From contig NYZC01000372.1 of assembly GCA_002686995.1 (NCBI GenBank), positions 1 to 34,561 on the forward strand: a DNA stretch of 34,561 nucleotides, read 5' to 3'. Numbering within the stretch: the stretch's first letter is position 1; each line of letters begins with the position of its first letter. This stretch comes from Phycisphaeraceae bacterium. Its GTDB lineage: Bacteria > Planctomycetota > Phycisphaerae > Phycisphaerales > Phycisphaeraceae. Shown here piece by piece: positions 7,166 through 16,071 of this stretch. Under the pieces are notes generated by a model. That model saw only the letters and a program-made list of their open reading frames with translations. It was not told where the DNA came from and did not search any database. A program made the translations under genes and the position numbers.

Positions 7166-7720
7166 ATGCCTGTTATGAATCGAGCCGCCACGGGAGCGGC
7201 GATCGCGATCGCGCTGATTCTGGTCACGGTTTGTGTGGCGGCGCCGATCATGGGTCGCGGCCAGCGAATGCGCGGCGAGGATCTGAGCGTCGGCCGTCTC
7301 GAGACGGTGAGCGTGCTCGCGTATCCCGCGCCCGAGTGGATTCGCCGGCGCGGCGTCAATCGCGACGATCTCGCCGTCATGCTTCGCCGACGGATGACCG
7401 AAGCGGGGATTCCCGTCGTGGATGAGCCTGACGACGAGGTGCCGACGCTGAAGATCGTGATTCTCGATGCCGAGCATCAGCCGGCCGACGACCCGAAGCG
7501 CGGTTTCTGCGTGCACCTGACGCTCGAGCAGCGGGTCCACGTCGAAAGACTCGACCGGAAGCTGAACCTGCCGACCTGGAGCACCCTGCACCTCGGGGTC
7601 GTGGCCCCCGACGACGTGAACGAAGGCGTGAAAGCGGGTTTGAAGCAGGTCATGGACCACTTTCTCAAGATGAACCGGATCGCGACGGGCGAGATCAAGG
7701 CCTGGGAGAAAGGCTGGTGA
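7166..7720 (+). CDS. Small secreted or membrane-anchored protein of unknown function
   Basis: The product has 184 residues. The first 30 form a signal peptide or membrane anchor (hydrophobic AIAIALILVTVCVAAPI). The remainder is soluble and exported. The C-terminal half has the pattern VHLTLEQRVHVERLDRK, then TWSTLHLGVV, then an amphipathic helix ending FLKMNR. I have seen similar strand-strand-helix layouts in uncharacterised planctomycete proteins, but I do not recognise a named domain. The start ATG 7166 is supported by GGAGGT at 7154-7159. It lies 40 bp after the PhyH gene and 41 bp before the beta-propeller gene, so the three could be cotranscribed. Confidence 0.75.
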   Translation: MPVMNRAATGAAIAIALILVTVCVAAPIMGRGQRMRGEDLSVGRLETVSVLAYPAPEWIRRRGVNRDDLAVMLRRRMTEAGIPVVDEPDDEVPTLKIVILDAEHQPADDPKRGFCVHLTLEQRVHVERLDRKLNLPTWSTLHLGVVAPDDVNEGVKAGLKQVMDHFLKMNRIATGEIKAWEKGW

Positions 7721-7761
7721 CCCGCCACAGGGTGCGTGGATTCCGAACTGAATGGAATTGA

Positions 7762-9174
7762 ATGGACAGCCCCTACACCGTTCGCGTTTCCGGGCATCCG
7801 CAACTGTTCCTGGATGATCGCTGTGTCGCTCGCACCACGAATCTTGCACGGTGCGTGCAGCAGCCCGTCAAGTTCGAGGGCAACCCGGTGATCAGGGCCG
7901 ACCACCCGTGGGAGCGGGTGCACGTCTATCGACCGTCGGTGATCTACGAGCCGCAGCTCGACCGATTCCGGATGCACTACACCGCGATCTCGGGGCCCAA
8001 GCGACTTGCCACGTGCCGGGCCGAGTCCGACGACGGTTTCCATTGGCGCAAGCCGCTCGGCGACGAGATTCCGTTCGAGGAGCAGCCCTCGAACATCCGG
8101 CGGGGGCCGGCGCACTGCATCCGCACCGGCGACCCGCGGCGCCCTTACATCGGCGTGTTCAACAAGGACTTCGTCAACGGCCGGTTCGAGGGACGAGGCT
8201 GCTCCGTAGCGGTCTCCGAAGACGGCGACCGGTGGGGCGCGGCCCTGAACATCACGCAGACGAAGTGCGACACGGTGCCAAGCATCGTCTGGCACGAGCC
8301 GGCGAAGCGATACTTCGTCTACACGCGGGCCCAGGCGTTCCACCCGCGGCTCGAGGGTCACGTCCGGATCACCGGCGTCATGTCCAGCGAGGACTTCGAG
8401 CAATGGACCCCCAAGTACGCATTCAACCTGGTCAGCGAGGAGGAGGGATTCCCCTACGTCCAGGTCCACGCGCTGACGGCCCACGCTTACGGCGACGTGC
8501 TGATCGGCGAGGTGCCGATCTTTCACCTCGAAGAGTCTGGCAACAACTTCCTGGCGCGATGCGAGATCCAGCTCGCCACGAGCCGTGACGGTTGGCACTG
8601 GCAGCGCGTGGCGGGAAGGGGCGTGTTTCTCCCGCATGGTCCCGAGGACTGGGATCGCTGGTATGTCCACTCGACGTCGATGACGCGCAAGGGCGACACG
8701 CTCTACTTCTACTTCAACGGCCGAGCGCAGAAGCACGGGGCGCTGCGGCAGCTGCGGGAGCAGCACGTCGGGATCGAGATGCCCGGCCCGGAGAGCACGA
8801 TCGGCGTGGCGACGCTGCCGGCGGACCGGTTCGTCTTCTTCGAGCTCGCCGAGCCGAATGCACCAGGCATGCTCGACACGCCGCCGCTGCGATTTGATGG
8901 GCGTGACCTCGTGATCAACGCGCTATCGGGTCCGATGGACCTGCAGGTCGAGCTGTTCGACGTGGATGGCGCCGTGATCCCGCACCAGGCGACGCCGCTG
9001 GAAGGCTTCGAGCGCGCGTGCTCGCGCCTGGTGCGCAAGGACGACCTCAGGTACCGCGTGATCTGGACCTCCGACGGCGCGAAGCGCACGCTTGGCGACG
9101 CACCGGCCGGCAAACCGGTTGCGCTGCGCTTCCACCTCGACCAGAGCCGGCTCTACGCCTTCCAGGTCGAGTGA
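7762..9174 (+). CDS. GH43/GH32-like five-bladed beta-propeller protein (putative glycosidase)
   Basis: The 470-residue protein begins with a conserved opening, PQLFLDDRCVARTTNL followed by VQQPVKF and NPVIRADHPWE. This marks a large group of bacterial proteins related to the beta-propeller glycosidases of families 43, 32 and 62. Repeated blade-type strands follow (RPSVIYEPQLDRFRMHY, SVAVSEDGDRWG, TVPSIVWHEPAKRYFVYTR, EIQLATSRDGWHWQR). The last 100 residues form a beta-rich module. No signal peptide is seen, so it is probably cytoplasmic or exported by other means. Acidic residues suited to catalysis are present, but I cannot assign the catalytic set. It belongs functionally with the transporter and oxidoreductases upstream. 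A non-catalytic sugar-binding role remains possible. Confidence 0.7.
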   Translation: MDSPYTVRVSGHPQLFLDDRCVARTTNLARCVQQPVKFEGNPVIRADHPWERVHVYRPSVIYEPQLDRFRMHYTAISGPKRLATCRAESDDGFHWRKPLGDEIPFEEQPSNIRRGPAHCIRTGDPRRPYIGVFNKDFVNGRFEGRGCSVAVSEDGDRWGAALNITQTKCDTVPSIVWHEPAKRYFVYTRAQAFHPRLEGHVRITGVMSSEDFEQWTPKYAFNLVSEEEGFPYVQVHALTAHAYGDVLIGEVPIFHLEESGNNFLARCEIQLATSRDGWHWQRVAGRGVFLPHGPEDWDRWYVHSTSMTRKGDTLYFYFNGRAQKHGALRQLREQHVGIEMPGPESTIGVATLPADRFVFFELAEPNAPGMLDTPPLRFDGRDLVINALSGPMDLQVELFDVDGAVIPHQATPLEGFERACSRLVRKDDLRYRVIWTSDGAKRTLGDAPAGKPVALRFHLDQSRLYAFQVE

Positions 9175-9188
9175 CTGGGGCGCGATTC

Positions 9189-9217
9189 TGCGGTGAAGTG
9201 CTTACGGGTGCACCGCA
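9189..9217. terminator. Hairpin between convergent genes
   Basis: tgcggtg (9189-9195) and caccgca (9211-9217) are exact inverted complements around a 15-nt loop, shortly after the propeller gene stops. No U-tract follows, so it is only a candidate terminator. Confidence 0.35.
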
Positions 9218-9257
9218 TGATCACCGGACCGCGGACAGCCGATGCACGTTTTCAGAT

Positions 9258-9292
9258 CCCTTTGCCCTTGACCTTCGACACTTCGCGTCTCA
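9258..9292. repeat. Heptamer array running into the stop codon of the GHL10-like gene
   Basis: The steps are ccctttg, cccttga, ccttcga, cacttcg, cgtctca: an exact 7-nt period with drifting sequence. The last unit reaches the stop codon (9290-9292) of the minus-strand gene. The remainder of the spacer 9175-9289 holds only the hairpin noted above. Confidence 0.7.
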
Positions 9293-10990
9293 CCCGTCGT
9301 TGAACGAGTACTTCACCGACATGCCGTTGAGCGTCTTGAGGGGGATGCGGCGGAAGTAGTCCGGCGCTTCGCGCTCGAGGTCGTCGAGGGCGTCGCGGTG
9401 TCCGAGGCGCCGAACGACCGCCCATTCGCTGGCGCGCGGGCAGCGACGCTCGCCATCCCAGATGCAGAATCCGTCGGCGCCGGCGTCGTAGTACCGGCGC
9501 GCGAGCCTGGCGTACATCTCGCCCGGCTGCGTGCGCGGCATCAGGTCCGGGTAGATTCGAACGCGATCGCCGCCGAGCGACTTCCATGTCCGGATCGCGT
9601 CGAGGTCGACGGCCGGCGTCGGCATCAGGTAGTCGACCAGGCGCTCGCGAACCCAGGCTTCGACATCGCATCCGGTCGTAAGGGGATCGACGGGATTCAT
9701 CGATCCGTACTCACCGGCGATCAGGGTTACGGCCAGGGCGCGCCCGGGCTTCTCGTCGAGCATCGCGCGGAACTCGCGCAGCAACTGCGTGACGATCGAA
9801 GCCTGGTGCTCGAGCATCCGGGGATCGTCCGGCGCGACGTCGCGCATGTCGGCGCCGAAGCGTTTCCTGAACGCGCTGGCTGATGGCTCCTCGTAGAGGA
9901 CGAACGGGAAGCCCCGGTTCAGATGAAGCTGTGCGCCGTCGCAGCCATGCAGGTCCAGCGCCTCGCGCATCAGCGAAACCCAGAACTGGCGCACCTCGGG
10001 GTACGCGATGCTGAGGTTCGAGCCCGGGATTCCTTCGGGGTCGCGTTTCGCCAGGTCGCGGCGGGACCAGTAGTTCTTCGCCCACTGGATCGGGCGGCGA
10101 ACCACTGGCAGGCTGGCCCCGATCATGCGCGCCGACACGAAGATCTTGAGGCCGTGCTCATGCGCGACGCGCGTCGCCTCCGCCAGCGGATCGATCCAGT
10201 CGGGGTTCCACTGGCCGTCCTCGGTACCGAAGTCGCCGATCGATGTGCGGAACGTGCAGAGGTTGCCGCGAATCGCCTCCCAGCTGACGATTCCAAAATC
10301 GTTGTCGAGCACGGGGGCAAGCTCATCTCGGATCCACTGGGCGTCAGTCGGGTGGTAAGGATCGGTGCCCGACGTATGTCCGGTCAGCATGCCGGTGCAG
10401 AACAGGATCGCCAGCCGGCGTGTGTCCGGGGCGGACGGGGGCGACTGGCGGGCAAGCTCGTCCGGATCGAGCGGCACCACCTTGACGTAGCTCAGGTTCG
10501 TCACGTTCGTGACGCCGATCTTGTCGTACGGCGCAGCCGGCGGTCGAACGACAATCGATTGGCCCGTAAGGTCAGCGGACTTCCAGTACGTCTCGTGGAT
10601 CGAGCTCCAGGCGCTGCCGATCTTGCTTGGAAGATGGGCGCCGTGACGCCAGTACGCTTCGGTCGCGAACCGGCTGAAGCCCGGATCGCTCGAAAGCTTC
10701 GCCCAGAGCGTGCCGTACAGGGGGAACTCCGTGTAGTGCATCAGGTCGCCGTGTGCAGACCTCGTGTAGTTGATGCCGACGTAGATCGCGTGCGGTCCGA
10801 CGATGTTCAAGGGAAGCGTGATCTCAGGGGCATCGTCTTCCGGGGCCGCATAGAGCATCTTTCCCGCGAGCCCCTCGTCGGTCTCGAAATCAACGACGCG
10901 CCAGCAACCCTTCTTCGGCGCGTCTCCGGGCGCAAGCGCCGATGCAGGCGTACAGATTGAAAGATCGCTGATGATCTTCATGGGCTTCAT
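9290..10990 (-). CDS. GHL10-like TIM-barrel protein (putative glycoside hydrolase)
   Basis: The product has 566 residues with no signal peptide. The N-terminal 180 residues are beta-rich (ITLPLNIVGPHAIYVGINYT, SIVVRPPAAPYD) and look like a carbohydrate-binding or sandwich domain. The rest resembles glycosyl-hydrolase-like family 10 barrels. DPLAEATRVAHEHGLKIFV (about 265-283) corresponds to the 'DPL..A...AH..GL' barrel strand, and PEVRQFWVSLMREAL, then CDGAQLHLNRGFPF (about 335-365), to the 'DG...D' strand. In the usual family the latter strand carries an acidic residue (DGihlD); here it reads DGAQLHLN, so activity is uncertain. The barrel ends with GADGFCIWDGE at about residue 515. The start is ATG 10990, with ATG 10981 as an alternative. 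It is convergent with the propeller gene and divergent from the phosphodiesterase gene across a large inverted repeat. Confidence 0.7.
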   Translation of the reverse strand: MKPMKIISDLSICTPASALAPGDAPKKGCWRVVDFETDEGLAGKMLYAAPEDDAPEITLPLNIVGPHAIYVGINYTRSAHGDLMHYTEFPLYGTLWAKLSSDPGFSRFATEAYWRHGAHLPSKIGSAWSSIHETYWKSADLTGQSIVVRPPAAPYDKIGVTNVTNLSYVKVVPLDPDELARQSPPSAPDTRRLAILFCTGMLTGHTSGTDPYHPTDAQWIRDELAPVLDNDFGIVSWEAIRGNLCTFRTSIGDFGTEDGQWNPDWIDPLAEATRVAHEHGLKIFVSARMIGASLPVVRRPIQWAKNYWSRRDLAKRDPEGIPGSNLSIAYPEVRQFWVSLMREALDLHGCDGAQLHLNRGFPFVLYEEPSASAFRKRFGADMRDVAPDDPRMLEHQASIVTQLLREFRAMLDEKPGRALAVTLIAGEYGSMNPVDPLTTGCDVEAWVRERLVDYLMPTPAVDLDAIRTWKSLGGDRVRIYPDLMPRTQPGEMYARLARRYYDAGADGFCIWDGERRCPRASEWAVVRRLGHRDALDDLEREAPDYFRRIPLKTLNGMSVKYSFNDG

Positions 10991-11006
10991 CTTAGGGGAT
11001 CAGATC

Positions 11007-11124
11007 AAGCTATATAGTCGTTAAGCCAATCGTTATTGGTCATTTCGGAACGGAATCGCCCAACCGCGCCGCATCGCTCGCCTCCGAATCGACCAACAAC
11101 GATTGGCTTAACGACTAATAGCTT
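11007..11124. repeat. 118-bp element with 42-43-bp near-perfect inverted arms
   Basis: The left arm 11007-11049 and right arm 11083-11124 are inverted copies differing at about four positions plus one or two single-base indels. Their common heart is tagtcgttaagccaatcgtt. The 33-nt centre (11050-11082) is GC-rich and unrelated to the arms. No transposase, no obvious target-site duplication and no second copy are present in the window. It fills most of the spacer between two divergent genes. It could be a small non-autonomous transposable element, a large operator, or a transcribed hairpin. Confidence 0.85.
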
Positions 11125-11208
11125 AATTTCAAGGTTGATGGTGCGGCTGCGGCAACGGCAAAAAACGGCGGGTTTGCACCATCGCGATCCCTCATCGACG
11201 ATAGCCCG

Positions 11209-11967
11209 ATGTGCATGCCTCTCATCGTCGCCCACCGCGGTGCGTCGGCCGTCGCGCCGGAAAACACGATGAATGCGTTCGCGCTCGCGTGGGAGCAGGG
11301 GGCGGACATGATCGAGGGCGACTTCCGACGGACTGCCGACGATCGCGTGGTCTGCCATCACGATGCGACGCTGCGACGGACGGGCGGAAGCGACGTGGCC
11401 GTATCGGAGCTTTCGCTTGCGGATCTCCGGACGTTCGACGTGGGCGCCTGGAAGGACGAACGGTTCAGGGGTGAGCGTGTCCCGACGCTCGACGAGGTGC
11501 TCGACGGCATTCCAAGTGGCAAGGGCCTTTTGATCGAGCTCAAGGACGACGCGCGCGTCGTCGACCCGCTGGTCCGTGCGCTTGAAGCAAGTCGGGTCGA
11601 CCCGGCCCGACTCGTCGTGATGTCTTTCGACGCGGACCTCGTCGAAGCCGTCAGGTGCCGAAAGCCGCAGGTCGTGGCATACTGGATCACGGTATTCGAG
11701 CGAAGCGATGGGGACTGCTGGCGACCCGCGGCAGACGAAGTCGTGGCGACGGCCCGGCGCGTGGGCGCCGCGGGTGTCGACTTCGAGGCGAACCTCGACG
11801 CGATCGACGGAGCGATGGTCGACGCGATGCGCCGTGCGGGGCTGTCGCTGCATGTCTGGACTGTCGACGACGTGGGCATCGCGCGGCGGTTCGCCGGCCT
11901 TGGCTTCGATTCGATCACCACCAACCGGCCCGGCGAACTGCGCGCCGCGCTCCGTTCCGCCCCATGA
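11209..11967 (+). CDS. Glycerophosphodiester phosphodiesterase
   Basis: The 252-residue protein has the GDPD barrel signature from its first residues: IVAHRGASAVAPENTMNAF gives the catalytic HRG and PENT elements. It continues with IEGDFRRT (metal-binding E and D) and CHHDATLRRT (catalytic HD). Later strands LLIELKDD and LHVWTVDD match the family, and the end GFDSITTNRPGEL is typical. It hydrolyses glycerophosphodiesters to glycerol-3-phosphate and an alcohol; without a signal peptide it should act in the cytoplasm. ATG 11209 is used; ATG 11215 would give MPLIVAHRG and is equally credible. Its stop overlaps the start of the glycosyltransferase by 4 nt (ATGA), so the two are translationally coupled. 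Confidence 0.93.
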   Translation: MCMPLIVAHRGASAVAPENTMNAFALAWEQGADMIEGDFRRTADDRVVCHHDATLRRTGGSDVAVSELSLADLRTFDVGAWKDERFRGERVPTLDEVLDGIPSGKGLLIELKDDARVVDPLVRALEASRVDPARLVVMSFDADLVEAVRCRKPQVVAYWITVFERSDGDCWRPAADEVVATARRVGAAGVDFEANLDAIDGAMVDAMRRAGLSLHVWTVDDVGIARRFAGLGFDSITTNRPGELRAALRSAP

Positions 11968-13214
11968 AGTTCATCCTTACCCCAGTGGGCTCGGCCGGTG
12001 ACGTGCATCCTTTTCTCGGTATCGGAAGCGTGCTGCGCGGTCGGGGTCACGACGTCACGGTCGTGACCTCGGAGCCGTTCCGCGCCGCGGCAGAGAAGCT
12101 CGACCTTGCGTTCCGCGGCGCCTGGACGGATGAGGCCTTCGATCGCGTGATCCGCGATCCGGATTTGTGGCACGCGCGACGCGGCCTGAAGGTCATTCTC
12201 GACGTTGCGGGCGCGCTGCTGCCGGACATGCACGAGGCCATCGCCGAGGTCTACGAGTCGGGCGCCGTGCTCGTCGGTCATTCGATCTCCTTCGCGACGC
12301 GCGTCTTCGAAGAAAAGCACCATGCGAAGGGCATGACGGTCCACTTGTCGCCGAACGTGTTCCGCTCGCAGCACGCCCAGCCGGTCTTCGGTCCCGGGAT
12401 CGATATGTCCGACTGGCCGCGCTGGGTCAAGAGGGCTCTATGGTGGTTCGCCGACCGTTGGATGATCGACCCGAAGATTGCCCCGGCGCTGAACCGGTGG
12501 CGCGCCGGGCTCGGGCTTGGGCCGGTCCAGCGGGTGTTCCGGGACTGGATTCATTCGCCTCATGGCCTGATCGGGCTGTTTCCCGACTGGTTCGGGGCGC
12601 CGCAACCCGACTGGCCGGGGCATCTGCAGATGACCGGGTTTCCGCTGTTCGACCGCGAGGAAGAGCAGGAGACGGGCCGTGCGTTGTCGCAATGGCTCGA
12701 GCATCGGCCGATCGTCTTTATGCCGGGGTCGGCCAATGTCCAGGCGGAAGCGTTCTTCAGCGCGGCTGCGGGGGCTGTCGAAAGACTCGGATGCCGGGCA
12801 CTGTTCATGACGCCTTGGCGCGAGCAGTGTCCCAAAGCGCTGCCGGATGGCGTGCTGCACGTCGCGTACGCGCCCTTCGACAAGGTGCTTCCGTCGTGCG
12901 CGGCCGTCGTGCATCACGGCGGCATCGGGTCATGCGCCCAGGGCATGGCGGCTGGCATCCCGCAACTGATCATGCCCATGAGCTTCGATCAGCCCGACAA
13001 CGCGGCCCGGTTGAAGCGACTGGGCGTGGGAGAAGGGCTCTACCCGGCGAAGTTCACGGCGGAACGCGTGGCGCAGGTGCTCGACCGGCTTGTCAGTGAT
13101 GATCGGGTCGCGGACCGATGCCGGATTCTGCGCGACCGGATCGTCGGCGCCGACGCGCTGTCCCTCACCTGCGATGCAATCGAGCGGAGCGGTGAGACAG
13201 AGCCTAATGACTGA
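11964..13214 (+). CDS. GT1-type (UDP-glucuronosyl/sterol-like) glycosyltransferase
   Basis: The 416-residue protein starts with the GT-B opening [21 protein letters not shown], matching the N-terminal 'GSxGDxxPf' of UGT-like glycosyltransferases. The C-terminal donor-binding region carries a version of the family signature: [19 protein letters not shown], then [14 protein letters not shown] at about 310-350. These enzymes transfer a sugar from a nucleotide donor to lipids, sterols or small hydrophobic acceptors. Coupling to a glycerophosphodiesterase gene by an ATGA overlap suggests a role in lipid or membrane glycoside metabolism (inference). The start is fixed by this overlap. The frame is open upstream but only inside the previous gene. 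Confidence 0.88.
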   Translation: MKFILTPVGSAGDVHPFLGIGSVLRGRGHDVTVVTSEPFRAAAEKLDLAFRGAWTDEAFDRVIRDPDLWHARRGLKVILDVAGALLPDMHEAIAEVYESGAVLVGHSISFATRVFEEKHHAKGMTVHLSPNVFRSQHAQPVFGPGIDMSDWPRWVKRALWWFADRWMIDPKIAPALNRWRAGLGLGPVQRVFRDWIHSPHGLIGLFPDWFGAPQPDWPGHLQMTGFPLFDREEEQETGRALSQWLEHRPIVFMPGSANVQAEAFFSAAAGAVERLGCRALFMTPWREQCPKALPDGVLHVAYAPFDKVLPSCAAVVHHGGIGSCAQGMAAGIPQLIMPMSFDQPDNAARLKRLGVGEGLYPAKFTAERVAQVLDRLVSDDRVADRCRILRDRIVGADALSLTCDAIERSGETEPND

Positions 13215-13273
13215 TAGCTCAATGGCATGGCGAACCGTCACGCGTTCCGCACAGTATCTACTGGATGATCTCC

Positions 13274-14398
13274 ATGAAACGCTTCCTGCCTGTCTTTGCG
13301 CCGATGGCCCTGGTCGCTGCGCTGGCTGCGTGCACGCCTGAAGAGGAGGCCGCGAAGGCCTCGCCGCCGAAACCGCTTCCCTCCGGAGAGGAGGCCGTCG
13401 CGACCTTCGCGGGCGGATGCTTCTGGTGCGTCGAATCGGCCTTCGACGGCGTGCGAGGGGTGTACTCGGCGGTTTCGGGTTACACGGGCGGCGCCGCCGC
13501 GCAGGCGAGTTATGAGCTTGTGAGTCGCGGGGTCTCCGGCCATGTCGAGGCCGTTCAGATCCGGTACGACCCCAAGCAGATCGGCTACGAGTCACTCCTG
13601 CAGATCTTCTGGCGCCAAATCGATCCAACCGACGCGGGCGGACAGTTCACCGACCGGGGGCCGCAGTATGTGACGGGCATCTACGTCCACGACGCGCGAC
13701 AGCGCGAGCTGGCCGAGTCCTCGAAAGCCGGGCTGGCGGCGTCCGGTCGCTTCGACAAGCCGATCGTCACGCGGATTTCCGATGCGGAGCGGTTCTACGA
13801 GGCCGAGGCATATCACCAGGACTACCATCAGAAGCATCCCCGCAAGTACAAGCGCTATCGCCACGGTTCGGGGCGCACGCCGTTTCTCGAGCAGGTCTGG
13901 GGCGACGAGGTCAAATACACGCCTCCGAAGCCGGAAACGGCCGACGGATGGCTCAAGCCGTCGCGCGAAGAGCTCAAGCGTCGCCTGACGCCCTTGCAGT
14001 TCAAGGTGACGCAGGATGACGGCACGGAGCGACCGTTCGCCAACACGTACTGGGAGAACAAGAAGGACGGCATCTACGTCGACGTCGTGAGCGGCGAGCC
14101 GCTGTTCAGCTCGAAGGACAAGTACGACAGCCGCACCGGATGGCCGAGCTTCACGCGCCCGCTGCGCGCAGGGTCGATCACCGAACACCACGATCACAAG
14201 CTCGGGGTGTTGCGCACCGAGGTGCGCAGCGCCCGCGCCGACAGCCATCTCGGCCACGTCTTCCCGGACGGCCCACCCCCGACGGGGCGCCGGTACTGCA
14301 TCAACAGCGCGGCCCTGCGCTTCATCCCCGTCACGGACCTGGAGAACGAGGGGTACGGAAAGTACGCCAGACTGTTTGAAGAGGCGGGAGCCGAGTAG
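13274..14398 (+). CDS. msrAB: Exported MsrA-MsrB fusion (methionine sulfoxide reductase lipoprotein)
   Basis: The product repairs both S- and R-methionine sulfoxide in proteins. A lipoprotein signal ([20 protein letters not shown], lipobox LAAC followed by T) places it in the envelope, probably the outer membrane. The MsrA domain follows with the catalytic [14 protein letters not shown] and the usual SGYTGG. The MsrB domain begins near [12 protein letters not shown] and ends with [11 protein letters not shown] holding the catalytic Cys. The MsrB part lacks the two zinc-binding CxxC pairs found in many MsrB proteins; [12 protein letters not shown] stands in place of the first. Zinc-free forms are known. 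ATG 13265 is an alternative start three codons upstream. It lies 59 bp after the glycosyltransferase. Confidence 0.93.
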   Translation: MKRFLPVFAPMALVAALAACTPEEEAAKASPPKPLPSGEEAVATFAGGCFWCVESAFDGVRGVYSAVSGYTGGAAAQASYELVSRGVSGHVEAVQIRYDPKQIGYESLLQIFWRQIDPTDAGGQFTDRGPQYVTGIYVHDARQRELAESSKAGLAASGRFDKPIVTRISDAERFYEAEAYHQDYHQKHPRKYKRYRHGSGRTPFLEQVWGDEVKYTPPKPETADGWLKPSREELKRRLTPLQFKVTQDDGTERPFANTYWENKKDGIYVDVVSGEPLFSSKDKYDSRTGWPSFTRPLRAGSITEHHDHKLGVLRTEVRSARADSHLGHVFPDGPPPTGRRYCINSAALRFIPVTDLENEGYGKYARLFEEAGAE

Positions 14399-14454
14399 CG
14401 AGGAGCCAATTGCGGTTCGCCGCTACTGCCGTCGCTCCCCGCTCCCCGCTCCTT
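14385..14454. terminator. Short heptamer array with complementary arm between convergent genes
   Basis: gctcccc occurs at 14434-14440 and 14441-14447, then gctcctt at 14448-14454, an exact period of 7. Complementary units cgggagc (14385-14391) and gaggagc (14399-14405) lie at the end of the msrAB gene. A GC-rich stem could form from either strand and act as a bidirectional terminator for the two converging genes. There is no U-tract. Confidence 0.5.
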
Positions 14455-14456
14455 CC

Positions 14457-15341
14457 TCACAGGCTGCTCTTGGCGTCGCCCGTTTCCTTTGCCTTTTCCT
14501 GAAGCTGGTAGAGCGAAGTGCCCTTTTCGGGCAGCACCGGCATCAGCGGGGGCGGGCCGCCGAAGCGGGCGTAGCGCGCTTCGCGTCCGCGCAGGTGATG
14601 GGTGAGCTTCTCTAGATCGCCGACGTAACCTCCGACGTGCAAAGGAAAGGCGTCGGCGGCGCGGTACTCGAAGATGAGCGTCCGGCGCGGCCGGTCGGAC
14701 GTGTTCGGCAGCGACGAGTGCGGCGTGATCGGGTGCATGAAGATCGCGCTGCCCGCCGGGGCAGGGAGCGTGACCGGCCGGCCGAAGCGCCCGTCGCCGA
14801 TCGGCTCGGTGATCATGCCGGCGAACGTGCCGTCGGGAAGCTCGTGCGCGAAGAAGTGGGTGTGGTGGCGCGGCAGCACCTGGAGGCAGCCGTTCTGCTC
14901 GGTCGCGTCGTCGAGATAGACGAGCATCGTCACCAGGTCGTCGTTGGTGTGCGGGAAGTAGGCCAGGTCCTGGTGCCATTCGACGACCGAGCCGACCTTC
15001 GCCGGCTTCATGTTCAGCTTGCTGTGCTGGAGCCCGATGTCCGGACCGACGAGCGACTCGATCCGATCGAGGATCCGCGGATGCGTCGCCAGCTCGCGGA
15101 ACGTCTCGTGCAGCTCGAACGGGTTGTAGAGCCGGCGCGGCACGCGCTTGCCGTCGACGGGATCGGGCTCGAGCTCCATGACCTGCTCGTGGTTGCCGGC
15201 CGCGATCGCATCATCGGTCAGCGTGCGGACGGTGCGATCGACGGCCGCGAGGTCGTCGCGCGAGAAGACGCCTTCGACCACGACGTAGCCTTCGCGTCGA
15301 TAGTGATCGATCTCGGAGTCGGACAGGTGGTGATGGGACAT
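14457..15341 (-). CDS. Second phytanoyl-CoA dioxygenase (PhyH) family oxygenase
   Basis: The 294-residue Fe(II)/2-oxoglutarate-dependent oxygenase carries the iron site H123-x-D125 in VEWHQDLAYF and H208 in ITPHSSLPNTSDRPRRTL, where one of the following arginines binds 2-oxoglutarate. The N-terminus (IDHYRREGYVVVEGVF) is characteristic of the family. It is only distantly similar to the enzyme at 6352-7125, mainly in the motifs, so the two probably act on different substrates. ATG 15341 is preceded by a GAGGA site about 9 nt upstream; the frame continues open to 15482 without signs of coding. It is transcribed divergently from the acetyltransferase gene and converges on msrAB. Confidence 0.92.
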   Translation of the reverse strand: MSHHHLSDSEIDHYRREGYVVVEGVFSRDDLAAVDRTVRTLTDDAIAAGNHEQVMELEPDPVDGKRVPRRLYNPFELHETFRELATHPRILDRIESLVGPDIGLQHSKLNMKPAKVGSVVEWHQDLAYFPHTNDDLVTMLVYLDDATEQNGCLQVLPRHHTHFFAHELPDGTFAGMITEPIGDGRFGRPVTLPAPAGSAIFMHPITPHSSLPNTSDRPRRTLIFEYRAADAFPLHVGGYVGDLEKLTHHLRGREARYARFGGPPPLMPVLPEKGTSLYQLQEKAKETGDAKSSL

Positions 15342-15487
15342 GGTGTGTTTCCTCAAGGAATTATTCCCTTCGCGGGTCGGTCTTGCAAGCGTCTGATCGG
15401 AAAGACGATGCGGCATGCGGGTCGAGGGCCCGCACCCTGAATCACGGATCGCGCGCCGTCGTGCTGAGTTCGGCGCCTTCAATCATG

Positions 15488-15493
15488 TAGAAT
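15488..15493 (+). promoter_or_regulatory. Candidate -10 box giving a leaderless argA transcript
   Basis: TAGAAT ends 8 nt before ATG 15502. Transcription starting about 7 nt downstream would begin at or next to the start codon. No Shine-Dalgarno site is present. No clear -35 box is seen. The remainder of the divergent spacer 15342-15487 shows nothing I can name. Confidence 0.35.
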
Positions 15494-15501
15494 GCGTTTT
15501 C

Positions 15502-16071
15502 ATGATCCGTGATGCGACAGTTCGTGACGTGCCGGCGTTCGCCGACATCATCAACGATTGCGCGGAGTTCGGGCAGATGCTCCACCGATCGCACGAGTAC
15601 CTGTACGAGCACGTGCGCGACTTCCGGGTCGCCGTCGACGGGGACGCCGTCGTGGGCGTCTGCGGGCTTCGCGTCGTCTGGTCGAACCTTGCCGAGGTCT
15701 ACGCCCTGGCCGTGTCGGCCGGGCAGCGCGGCACCGGGCTCGGCCGCCGGCTCGTCGAATCGTGCGTCGAGGACGCGCGGTCGCTCGGCATCTGCCGGCT
15801 CATGGCCCTCACCTACGAGCGAGGCTTCTTCGAAAGGATCGGGTTCACGTTCGTCGATCGTCATGATCTGCCCCTCAAGGTATGGAGCGAGTGCGTGCGC
15901 TGCCTGAAGAACCAGTCATGCGACGAGGTCGCGGTGGTCCTGCGCCTCGATGACGTGCCCGACATCGGGCCGGCCGCTCCGGAGCGTCTTCCGATGGAGC
16001 GCTACGTCGTGCCCGTGACGACGAGCATCGGACGCGGTCGCTCGGAGGGGAAGATGGACGAGGGCGAGTAG
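15502..16071 (+). CDS. argA: Short-form N-acetylglutamate synthase (GNAT amino-acid acetyltransferase)
   Basis: The 189-residue GNAT protein matches the small N-acetylglutamate synthases that start arginine biosynthesis by acetylating glutamate from acetyl-CoA. Diagnostic segments are LAEVYALAVSAGQRGTGLGR (acetyl-CoA pyrophosphate loop), LMALTYERGFFERIGF, and the family-specific LPLKVWSECVRCLK followed by SCDEVAVVLRL. The last of these separates it from generic GNAT enzymes. It lacks the amino-acid kinase domain of classical ArgA. The last 30 residues are variable. It acts in the cytoplasm. It is not next to other arginine genes here. ATG 15502 is chosen because the upstream frame looks non-coding. 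It is followed by mfd on the same strand after 166 bp. Confidence 0.8.
   Translation: MIRDATVRDVPAFADIINDCAEFGQMLHRSHEYLYEHVRDFRVAVDGDAVVGVCGLRVVWSNLAEVYALAVSAGQRGTGLGRRLVESCVEDARSLGICRLMALTYERGFFERIGFTFVDRHDLPLKVWSECVRCLKNQSCDEVAVVLRLDDVPDIGPAAPERLPMERYVVPVTTSIGRGRSEGKMDEGE

Noticed and set aside
11007-11124. Complete insertion sequence
   Set aside because: No transposase frame fits in 118 bp and no target duplication is seen; only the inverted-arm element is reported.
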